Assembly (NCBI GenBank): GCA_029881035.1 | Contig: JAOUNI010000001.1 | Location: 92,924-156,923, forward strand | DNA: 64,000 nucleotides | From: Gammaproteobacteria bacterium | GTDB lineage: Bacteria; Pseudomonadota; Gammaproteobacteria; SZUA-229 | Direction: 5' to 3' | Part shown: positions 18,448 to 27,200 of the stretch, piece by piece | How the letters are laid out: each line of letters opens with the position of its first letter | How positions within the stretch are numbered: the first letter of the stretch is position 1 | The notes under the pieces: model-generated | What the model was told of the DNA's origin: nothing | The model's input: only the letters and a program-made list of their open reading frames with translations | Database searches by the model: none | Program-made: the position numbers and the translations under genes

Positions 18448-19503
18448 TTATAGCGATTCACTGATCACAATGTTACCGGACTGGTTTTGATTAAAGTGTA
18501 TACGTTCTGCCATTTTGGCTGTCATATGTATGATTCCTTTGGTATCAATTAGCATGACATATTCAATACCCATGGATTGTGCAATTTCCAGCCATTGTTC
18601 GGGACCGGCGACAAAAAGTGCAGTGGCTGCCGCATCGGCTGTGCCGGCATTGTTATGAATAATGGTTACCGATGTAGAGCCTTTGGCCGGATAGCCGGTA
18701 CGAGGATCAAGAATATGGTGATAACGTTGACCCTTATAATCGTAGAATCGTTCGTAATCGCCCGAAGTAAAAATGCTTTCCTTGTCTTGTGTTTCCAGCC
18801 AGGCAATGGTGCCATCTTCTCTTGGGTGTCGAATACCTACTCTCCAGGGGCGGTCGCCATGTTGTCCACGGACGCTGAGATCACCGCCAGCATTAATTAC
18901 TGCATTTTTGATGCCCAGGCTTTGCAGATAATCAAAGCACAGATCGATGGCATAACCCTTGGCAAAAGCGCCAAAATTGAACTGGACGGTAGAGTTTCGG
19001 CTGGAAAGTTGCTGGCCATCGAGAGTTATGTCATCCATGTCTGGTTTATTTTGTAACCAGTTGACAATGTCCTGATGATTGGGTGGCTGGATATCAGGTT
19101 CATCGCTACGGTGAAATTGCCACATTCCAATGAGCTGATTGATACTCGGATTAAAGAGTCCGTGACTACTTTTTGAAAGTGCCTGAGACTCTTTAATTAA
19201 TGGGATAATGCTGGAATGAATCTGAACAGACTGACCAGAGGCTAGTTTTTGATTGGCTCTGGTGAGTGGGCTATCTTGCCACGAGGTCCAGTCATCGTGG
19301 TATTGATTGAAGTTGGCCTCAATCTGATCAAGAGCTTTTTGTGCCAGTGAGGGTTCTACATCAAAAAGCGTGACATCAATTAATGTGCCGAACTTTAAGA
19401 TTGTGCGCTTAAATTCCTGGGGGGGGTGTCTGTCGCAGCTCGTACTGCACAAGCTGATGCAGAGTGCTAAAAAGAGAGCGAATATGGGGTTCATTGAGAA
19501 CAA
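18448..19503 (-). CDS. apbE: FAD:protein FMN transferase ApbE (lipoprotein)
   Basis: A 351-residue exported flavin transferase that attaches FMN from FAD to a Thr of target proteins in the cell envelope. The N-terminus is a lipoprotein signal ending at Cys23 (LCSTSC). The segment FNFGAFAKGYAIDLC (about 175-189) and INAGGDLSVRG near 206 bind flavin, and the metal site HHILDPRTGYPA is near 272. Substrates such as NqrB/NqrC or RnfG are not in this window. The gene sits between gshB and the tonB-like gene with gaps below 10 bases. Confidence 0.93.
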   Translation of the reverse strand: MFSMNPIFALFLALCISLCSTSCDRHPPQEFKRTILKFGTLIDVTLFDVEPSLAQKALDQIEANFNQYHDDWTSWQDSPLTRANQKLASGQSVQIHSSIIPLIKESQALSKSSHGLFNPSINQLIGMWQFHRSDEPDIQPPNHQDIVNWLQNKPDMDDITLDGQQLSSRNSTVQFNFGAFAKGYAIDLCFDYLQSLGIKNAVINAGGDLSVRGQHGDRPWRVGIRHPREDGTIAWLETQDKESIFTSGDYERFYDYKGQRYHHILDPRTGYPAKGSTSVTIIHNNAGTADAAATALFVAGPEQWLEIAQSMGIEYVMLIDTKGIIHMTAKMAERIHFNQNQSGNIVISESL

Positions 19504-19506
19504 TGC

Positions 19507-20460
19507 TCAGTGTTTTATGTGTTGTTCGATACAGTCCATTAATTGACCAGCAATGTCCAGATTAAATTGTCTGTCGAGTTCGCGAATACAGGTTGGGCTG
19601 GTAATATTTATCTCGGTGAGATAGTCACCAATAACATCAATGCCGGCAAATAGAATTCCCATTTCACGCAGGCGTGGGCCGACTTGAGTGCAAATCCAGT
19701 GGTCACGCTCTGTTAGTTTAATGCCTATGCCTGAGCCGCCAGCGGCCAGATTACCTCGCGTTTCCCCTTGTGCAGGGATGCGAGCCAGTGCATAAGGCAC
19801 AGGTTCACCATCGATGAGTAGAATACGTTTGTCACCCTGGGTAATTTCAGGAATATATCGCTGAGCCATAATAGTTTTCTGGCCACGTCGGGTAATAGTT
19901 TCCAGAATAACGGAAATATTGGGGTCATCAGGGGTGAGGCGAAAAATGGATTCACCACCCATGCCATCCAGAGGTTTGATAATGATATCTTTTTGCTCAT
20001 CAATGAACTGGCGGATTAATGATGCTTTGCTGGTGATCAGCATAGGGGTGCAGCACTGAGGGAAATGAGTAATAAACATTTTTTCATTGGCATCGCGTAA
20101 ACTGGAAGGCCGATTTACAATCAGGCTGCCACCTGTGTATTCAGCCATTTCCAGGATGTAGGTGCTGGTAATGTATTCGATATCAAAGGGTGGATCCTTA
20201 CGCATTAGGATGGCATCAAGCGAGGCCAGCTCAATAACGTCGGGCGATTGAGCGCTGTACCAGTTGTCTGTGTTATCGACCACCTCAATACGTTGTGCCT
20301 GTGCCATCGCTGTGGCGCCCACCATATAGATATCTGATTGCTGCATATAATACAATGGCCAGCCTCGTTGTTGTGCGGCGAGCAGCATGGCAAAACTACT
20401 ATCTTTCTTAGTGTTTATGGATTCAATGGGATCCATCACTATGCCTAATTTGAGTTGCAT
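19507..20460 (-). CDS. gshB: Glutathione synthetase GshB
   Basis: A 317-residue ATP-grasp enzyme joining gamma-glutamylcysteine and glycine. N-terminal LKLGIVMDPIESINTKKD and the ATP-grasp segment IIIKPLDGMGGESIFRL (about 150-166) are typical, as is the C-terminal GIDVIGDYLTEINITSPTC. First gene of the leftward run gshB-apbE-tonB-yqgE-ruvX-pyrR-pyrB-pyrC'. Its promoter must lie in 20461-20660, shared with the divergent pilG. Confidence 0.96.
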   Translation of the reverse strand: MQLKLGIVMDPIESINTKKDSSFAMLLAAQQRGWPLYYMQQSDIYMVGATAMAQAQRIEVVDNTDNWYSAQSPDVIELASLDAILMRKDPPFDIEYITSTYILEMAEYTGGSLIVNRPSSLRDANEKMFITHFPQCCTPMLITSKASLIRQFIDEQKDIIIKPLDGMGGESIFRLTPDDPNISVILETITRRGQKTIMAQRYIPEITQGDKRILLIDGEPVPYALARIPAQGETRGNLAAGGSGIGIKLTERDHWICTQVGPRLREMGILFAGIDVIGDYLTEINITSPTCIRELDRQFNLDIAGQLMDCIEQHIKH

Positions 20461-20660
20461 AAGTAAGCCTGAGAATATTGTTTGTATCTGTCGTCAGATT
20501 GGTGAAATTTGACTGGTAATGTAACGAATATTGTCTTATCAAGCAATTTGTTAGAGAATTTTGTTAATGTACTACTCATTGATTGCTAATAGCCAGAACA
20601 TGGTCTACATTTGGGTTATACCGTGATTTGGGTAAGTATTTTTTGACGGGTTAATTTTTA

Positions 20661-21074
20661 ATGAGTGAAACGGCGGCGGCGATGACAGAAGAAGTTGTTG
20701 ATTTAAAAGACCTTAAGGTGATGGTCATTGATGATAGTAAGACTATTCGTCGAACTGCAGAAAACCTGTTGAAAAAAGAAGGTTGTGAGGTTGTGACTGC
20801 AGTGGATGGTTTTGAGGCGTTGTCAAAAATTGCTGAGACCAGGCCTGATATTATTTTTGTGGATATTATGATGCCAAGGCTGGATGGTTATCAGACCTGT
20901 GCACTCATCAAGAATAACAGTATGTTTCATAAAACACCTGTGATTATGTTGTCCAGTAAAGATAGTATTTTTGATCGCGCTCGTGGTCGTATTGTCGGTT
21001 CAACCCAGTATTTAACCAAGCCATTTACAAAGGAAGATTTGCTTGGTGCAATTAAAGAGCATGCCAGAAAATAA
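20661..21074 (+). CDS. pilG: Twitching motility response regulator PilG
   Basis: A 137-residue single-domain CheY-like receiver. The phospho-acceptor is the Asp in IIFVDIMMPRLDGY (about 70), with the acidic pair in VIDDSKTIR and the conserved Lys in LTKPFTKED. It acts in the Pil-Chp pathway that controls pilus extension and cAMP in Pseudomonas. A second in-frame ATG at 20682 would give a protein seven residues shorter; neither start has a clear ribosome site. First gene of the pilGHIJ-chpA-chpC operon. Confidence 0.93.
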   Translation: MSETAAAMTEEVVDLKDLKVMVIDDSKTIRRTAENLLKKEGCEVVTAVDGFEALSKIAETRPDIIFVDIMMPRLDGYQTCALIKNNSMFHKTPVIMLSSKDSIFDRARGRIVGSTQYLTKPFTKEDLLGAIKEHARK

Positions 21075-21119
21075 ATTGGCATTTTCTATGTTTAAAATTT
21101 TTCAGTGTGGTGATAAGTA

Positions 21120-21485
21120 ATGGCAAAAGTACTCATAGTTGATGACTCTCCAACAGAGATTCATGTTTTAAAAACATTATTGGAAAAAAATGGACATGAT
21201 GTTGCTACCGCAAACTCTGGTGAAGAGGGTGTGGTAGTAGCGAAAGACGTGTTACCAGATGTAATTCTTATGGATGTTGTGATGCCGGGGATGAATGGCT
21301 TCCAGGCTACAAGGCAGCTTTCGCAACAAGTAGAGACGGCAAATATTCCAGTTATTATCGTTACAACTAAAGATCAGGAAACAGATAAGGTCTGGGCTAA
21401 ACGTCAGGGTGCGGTGGACTATATAGTCAAGCCTGTGCATGAAAAAGCACTGATTGATGCATTGAATCGAGTGTTCGCAGGTTAG
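21120..21485 (+). CDS. pilH: Twitching motility response regulator PilH
   Basis: A 121-residue CheY-like receiver with VLIVDDSPTE (acidic pocket), phospho-acceptor Asp in VILMDVVMPGMNGF (about 52) and Lys in YIVKPVHEKA. In Pseudomonas PilH works as the antagonist of PilG, drawing phosphate from ChpA and promoting retraction. It follows pilG by 45 bases. Confidence 0.94.
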   Translation: MAKVLIVDDSPTEIHVLKTLLEKNGHDVATANSGEEGVVVAKDVLPDVILMDVVMPGMNGFQATRQLSQQVETANIPVIIVTTKDQETDKVWAKRQGAVDYIVKPVHEKALIDALNRVFAG

Positions 21486-21509
21486 CCTGATTATTCAGGA
21501 AATATTATA

Positions 21510-22046
21510 GTGAATAGAATTGACCCGTTTGATGTATTGCTGGATTTTGAAAAACGTTGTCGGCAGAACGCTGAGCGGTTGCCAGCGGCGGGCGATATTG
21601 AGGATAAATGGGTGGGCGTCGGTTTTCGGATCGGTGATGATAAATTGATCGCTGATATGTTGGAAGTGGGTGAAATTCTCGATGTGCCTGAGTACACAAA
21701 AGTGCCTGGTGTAAAGTCCTGGGTGGTTGGTATTGCTAATGTCCGCGGCAGCCTTTTACCTATTATGGATCTAAAAGGATACCTGTTGGGTGTTGATATG
21801 CAGCACCGGAAACGTGGGCGTTTGATTGTTATTAATTATAAAGGTTTTCGTACAGGGTTGTTGGTTGATGAAGTATATGGAATGAGGCACTTTTTTGTTG
21901 ATGATCAGAGTAATGAGCAGCCTCATGTGCATAACAGTATCTCACCATATATAAAAAATATGTTTAGTAAGGAAAATGAAAGCTGGCCAGTCTTTAGTTT
22001 TGAAAATATGGCCAGTGATGAGCGCTTTTCTAAAGCGGCACTATAA
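21510..22046 (+). CDS. pilI: CheW-like coupling protein PilI
   Basis: A 178-residue CheW-domain protein that couples the receptor PilJ to the kinase ChpA. The domain begins near residue 33 (VGVGFRIGDDKLIADMLEVG) and carries VPGVKSWVVGIANVRGSLLPIMDL, the classical CheW core. The start is a GTG with an AGGAAA-type ribosome site. Distinct from ChpC, a second CheW-like protein after chpA. Confidence 0.93.
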   Translation: MNRIDPFDVLLDFEKRCRQNAERLPAAGDIEDKWVGVGFRIGDDKLIADMLEVGEILDVPEYTKVPGVKSWVVGIANVRGSLLPIMDLKGYLLGVDMQHRKRGRLIVINYKGFRTGLLVDEVYGMRHFFVDDQSNEQPHVHNSISPYIKNMFSKENESWPVFSFENMASDERFSKAAL

Positions 22047-22068
22047 ATGATTTTAAGAATAATAATTC

Positions 22069-22081
22069 CCGGTTTAACCGG
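22069..22081. repeat. Short palindrome in the pilI-pilJ gap
   Basis: CCGGTTTAACCGG, arms of six bases around one T, 27 bases upstream of the pilJ start. It could form a small hairpin that tunes translation of pilJ or mRNA stability. It may have no function. Confidence 0.3.
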
Positions 22082-22107
22082 AGAAGGCGTAACGGAGAGT
22101 ATTTTCC

Positions 22108-24165
22108 ATGAGTTCAGATAAAAAAACATCAGCCATAGGTAGCCCATCGGTGGTGCTTGGTGTCATCCTGGGTGTGTCAATTCTTTTTATGTTAGTTAGT
22201 TTGGTTTACGTGGGTTATAAGCGTGCAGACTTGCAGAAACATCTTGGTTTATCAGCAGAGCAACTATTGCTTTCACAGCGAATGGCTAACTTTGCGATTG
22301 CTGCTTCATCCGGTAGTGAAGCCGATTTTGTGGCTTTAACCGAGGGTATGATGAGATTTGATGAAGTTTTACGCACATATCGACATGGTGGAATTGAAGC
22401 GCCGTCTTTGGCATCTGATTTATCTAAAGGATTGACCGAAGTAGAGGCTAGCTGGGATGCTTACAAGAAAGATATTGGTATCATCCTTGGCGGTAAAGAG
22501 CCAATTTCTGAAGTGCGTGAACTTTATCAGGTTATTGATAGTTTTATCCCTCAAATGTTGACTTACTCAGATGAGGTGGTTGGTGCTTTGATGAAAACTA
22601 AAGCATCAACACGGCAAATATATCTGGCAAGTCGCCAGATGATGTTGTCTCAGCGTATTAAAAATAATCTAAATAAAGTACTTAGTGGTGGTGAGGCTGC
22701 GGCAGCAGCAGCAGATCGTTTTGGTCGAGATGCGGCTTTATTTGGTCGCGTACTTGAGGGACTTCTAAAAGGTTCGAAAGCTTTGGATATAGATAAAGTG
22801 ACTGATAAGGAAGCGGTTGCAAAATTACGTGAAGTCGCCATGTTAATTAAAGTGGTGAGCGACAATATTGCCGGCATTCTTGAGTTGTCACCAGAATTGT
22901 TTGAAGTTAAGGATGCTGCCAGTGAAATTAGTGGTGATAGCCAGGATTTGTTGGAAAAATTACAGATTTTTGAAAAACAAATTGCAGGTCAGGGTAAGTT
23001 TCTAGACGTGGTGCAGCTTGTAGGTGTTGGTTTTGGTGGTTTTGCAGTGGTACTGATGGTATTCCTTGGTTGGTTATCGGTGAAAGAGGCTCGTAAACGT
23101 GAGGAGTCAGCGTTAGAGAACAATCGCCGAAATCAACGAGCTATTTTACGATTGCTCGATGAAATGGCGAGTTTAGCTGATGGTGATTTAACGGTACATG
23201 CTACAGTGACGGAAGAAATCACCGGGGCGATTGCGGATTCGGTGAACTTTACTATTGATGCGTTACGCTCCCTGGTTACAACGATTAACTCGACTGCAGT
23301 AGAAGTATCTTCTGCTACAGAAAAAACACAGGCCACAGCATCAGAGTTGGCTGAAGCTTCAACACGACAGGCGCGCGAGATTGCTTCAGCGAGTGCAGCG
23401 ATTACTGATATGGCTGAATCTATGGAGCATGTAACAAAGGACGCTCTGGATTCTGCAAATGTAGCGCAGCAGTCTTTGGAAATTGCACAGAAAGGTGCGG
23501 GCGTTGTGCATAGCACCATTAGTAATATGGATAAAATTCGTGAGCAAATTCAGGAGACATCCAAACGTATTAAACGACTGGGTGAGTCTTCCCAGGAAAT
23601 TGGCGATATCGTGGGACTGATTACAGAAATTGCGGATCAAACCAATATTCTTGCTTTGAATGCGGCGATTCAGGCTTCGACCGCAGGTGATGCCGGTCGT
23701 GGCTTTGCGGTGGTAGCGGATGAGGTGCAACGATTAGCAGAGCGCGCAGGTAATGCGACCAAACAGATTGAGGGTCTGGTAAATACCATTCAGGCGGATA
23801 CGAATGAGGCGGTTAAATCAATGGAAGTCAGTACCGCAGGTGTGGTTGGTGGTGCTGAGATGGCGGAAGCTGCGGGTGTTGCACTGAAAGAAATTGAGGA
23901 TGTATCTGCACAGCTTTCAAAACGAATTCAAATGATTTCTGATGCTACGAAAAAACAGCTGGGTGTGGCGTCGAGTGTATCTGACACTATGAATGTTATT
24001 CAGGAAATCACACTGCAAACATCAGAAGGGACTGAGGAGACATCGGATTCGTTGGATACGTTGAACGTATTATCAAGTGAATTACGACGTTCGGTGTCAG
24101 GTTTCAAATTACCAACGGTTGATGATGGCAATGTTGAGACCGTCGTGCTTGAGCGCCAGGCATAA
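22108..24165 (+). CDS. pilJ: Methyl-accepting chemotaxis-type receptor PilJ
   Basis: A 685-residue transmembrane receptor of the Pil-Chp system. Membrane segments lie at about 11-32 and 300-325. Between them is a helical periplasmic region with two PilJ-type modules, marked by [10 protein letters not shown] (about 54-63) and [13 protein letters not shown] (about 181-193). A HAMP-like linker follows, then the signalling domain whose hairpin tip reads around [17 protein letters not shown] (about 511-527). The usual adaptation genes do not follow, since pilK and chpB are missing. Ligand is unknown; in Pseudomonas PilJ detects retracted pilin. Confidence 0.94.
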   Translation: MSSDKKTSAIGSPSVVLGVILGVSILFMLVSLVYVGYKRADLQKHLGLSAEQLLLSQRMANFAIAASSGSEADFVALTEGMMRFDEVLRTYRHGGIEAPSLASDLSKGLTEVEASWDAYKKDIGIILGGKEPISEVRELYQVIDSFIPQMLTYSDEVVGALMKTKASTRQIYLASRQMMLSQRIKNNLNKVLSGGEAAAAAADRFGRDAALFGRVLEGLLKGSKALDIDKVTDKEAVAKLREVAMLIKVVSDNIAGILELSPELFEVKDAASEISGDSQDLLEKLQIFEKQIAGQGKFLDVVQLVGVGFGGFAVVLMVFLGWLSVKEARKREESALENNRRNQRAILRLLDEMASLADGDLTVHATVTEEITGAIADSVNFTIDALRSLVTTINSTAVEVSSATEKTQATASELAEASTRQAREIASASAAITDMAESMEHVTKDALDSANVAQQSLEIAQKGAGVVHSTISNMDKIREQIQETSKRIKRLGESSQEIGDIVGLITEIADQTNILALNAAIQASTAGDAGRGFAVVADEVQRLAERAGNATKQIEGLVNTIQADTNEAVKSMEVSTAGVVGGAEMAEAAGVALKEIEDVSAQLSKRIQMISDATKKQLGVASSVSDTMNVIQEITLQTSEGTEETSDSLDTLNVLSSELRRSVSGFKLPTVDDGNVETVVLERQA

Positions 24166-24225
24166 AATAATTGCGCTGTTACGTGATAGTGCAAATACTG
24201 ATATGCGTAGGATGGTGAGTTGATA

Positions 24226-27200
24226 ATGAGACCTGAAGGCACAGTACAATACAACTCTTTGAGCTGGGTAAAAAAACAGTTAGACGCTGTTTTGCATGAT
24301 GCCCAGACATCACTGTCTGATTATATTGAAGATAATGAAAATCGTGCTGCACTGGAGCGATGCATCGAACATTTGCGTTTGGTATACGGTACCCTGCAAA
24401 TGGTTGAAGTCTATGGCGCGGCTATGTTAGCTGAGGAAATGGAGTTAACAGCAAGAGCACAGCTTGAAGGTCTTATTGAAAAACCAGAAGATGTCTATGA
24501 TGTTTTGATGAGAGCCATGCTGCAGCTGCCGGATTATCTTGAAGGTCTGCAAGCGGGTAATCAGGATGCGCCAATCACGCTTATGCCGCTAATGAATGAT
24601 ATGCGTGCAGCGCGTAAAGTAAAGTTATTATCTGAGAGCGTTCTTTTTCTGCCGGATATTAATGCTGTTGGTATTGAAGAACTTAGTCTTGATTCTTCAG
24701 CTATAGAGCCGGGACGACTTGCCGACGAAGCTAAACGTTTACGTACACATTATCAATTAGGGCTACTCGATTTATTACGAAATAATAAACATGCCGCAGG
24801 TTTGAAGCGCATGAGAGCAGTGATTGATTCACTGCAAAAAGTAACCGCTGACGCAGCTGTTAAGCGTTTCTGGATGGTTGTTTCAGCATTATTGGAAGCA
24901 GTCTCTGATGATGCATTGCTAGAAAGCAATATTACTGTAAAAGGCTTGTTTGGTAGTATTGACCGACAAATTAAATTACTGATTGATTTGGGTGAAGATA
25001 AATTTATCAATCAATTTTCTCAGGAACTTCTTAAAAATATTCTTTATTATGTAGGCACTAGCAAATCAACTGGGTCACGTGTTAGTAAAGTTAAGCATGC
25101 TTATAAGCTGGACGAGTTACTTGCAGACAAATCATCAGCAACAGACTTGACTGCCAGTATGGGCGGTATTAATGCTGAGTTGTTTGATACGGTTTCACAG
25201 GGTATTAGGGAAGATCTTGCAACAGTAAAAGATACGCTTGAAATCTTTATGCAAAGTAATGATAAAGACGTCGGGCAGTTGTCCTCGATTGTTCAGCAGA
25301 TAGAAAAAATCGGCGACACTTATGGCATGTTAGGTTTTGGTGCAATAAGACAAAAAGTACTGAGTCAACGTGATGAAATGGAAAAAATCATCAATGGTGA
25401 GTCAGAAGCAACTGAGCAAAAGGTCATGGATATAGCTAGCACGTTGCTGGAGGCTGAAGCCACGCTTGATGACTATATTGCGGGTAAATCAGGTTTTGTT
25501 GATGATAAGGATGATTCAGCTCGTATGGTCCCAAGCTCCGAGTATCGGAAGGTGTTGGCGGCAGTAGTCGAGGAAGGCCAGAAAAACTTTTCTGAAGCGA
25601 AAGAAGCTATTCTTGTATATGCAGCTGGTAATAGTGATATCGGTCAGCTAGAAACAGTTATGCAGCGCCTGGAAGAGGTTCGTGGTGCTTGCATGATGTT
25701 ATCAGCAGAGCCAGTTGAGAAATTAATTTCTGGTTTGAAAGAATATGTGCATGTCGCCCTGCAGATTCATCATCGACAGCCAGAGGTGAATGAGCAAGAC
25801 GCACTTGCCGATGTTGTAACATCCATAGAATATTACTTTGAAGCATTGTCGGAAGGAAGGCCAGGTGTAGATCAGGGCTTACAAGCCGGTGCGCGTGCAT
25901 TGAGTGATTTGATAGCGGTTGTAAAACAGTATGGAGATGTGCAGCCATCAGTTACTGATAATATTGAGTCAGAAACAGTAGCAGCCGATAACACCAAAAT
26001 TAAAGATAAATTGGTAATGGCAGATCATGCTGAGACGGAGGAAACGGAGGCGTCTGAATCTAAAGCTGAGTCTGTCGTAACACCAGCTGTTAGCGTTGCG
26101 AGTGCGGCAATACCAGTTCAGCATGAGGAATATGAAATTCTGAGTGATGACGCTGATGAAGAGATTGTTGAAATTTTTATTGAAGAGGCGGTTGAAGTCC
26201 TTGGTTCATTGCATGAATACATGCCCAAGTGGAAAAATGATATTAATGATGAAGAATCATTAACAGTAGTACGCAGGAATTTCCATACATTAAAGGGAAG
26301 TGGTCGTTTAATTGGTGCTGCACTGATTGGAGAATTTTCCTGGAAAATTGAGAGTTTACTTAATCGAGTAATAGATAAAAAAATTGAAGTTTCCGATGAG
26401 TTGTTATCGCTTATGGACGAGGTGCTAGCTGTTCTGCCGCAGTTAATAGAACAGCTTCGAGGTAATCGTGAACCAATTCCAAATATATATCAGTTAATGG
26501 CGTATGCAGGCGCATTGGCTGAAGGCCGTGCACATGATTCGACAGTAGTTGATGAAGAAGTCAGTACCAAAGTTGAGGAAGTTGCTGAGCTAGAGTCTGC
26601 AGCAACTGAATCCGAGATCGATTTAACTTTGAATGAAGTAATGGAAGTGGGAGGGGATCTTTCTGACGAAGATGAGATGCTGTTAGACGCGTTAAATGAA
26701 GTAGAAGATGAAGTAACACTCGAAGCGCCTACTGAAACTGATGAAGTCTTGCTCGATGTAATGGACCACGATTTCGGTGAAGAAGAAATACTGTTCGATA
26801 CGACAAATGAAGTAGAAGATGAAATAACTCTCGAAGCGCCTACTGAGACCGATGAAGTCTTGCTCAATGTGACGGATCAAGATTCTGATGAAGAGACGAT
26901 GTTATTCGATGTAAGTGACGATTTATCGGAAACAGTTGAGATTACAGATATAGACAAAGAAGTACCGGTTGATGAATTTGAGACAATTGACCTTACCGTT
27001 GAAGAGAGTAAAGCTGATAACGATACGATTGAGGCAGTGGATGTTGATGGTCTTGATAGTTTTGAAACATCAATGGAAGATTTATCTTTAGATGAAGCTG
27101 AAAATGACTTTGTTATAGAAATTGATGAGTCAGATGAGCTGGATGAAGTTGAGGAAGTTTCTGGTTTACAAATGGATCCGATGTTATTTCAGATCTATTA

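Noticed and set aside
26490-26867. Ser/Thr-rich antisense frame opposite chpA
   Set aside because: It is the complement of the acidic repeat region, whose Glu/Asp codons read as Ser/Phe codons on the other strand.
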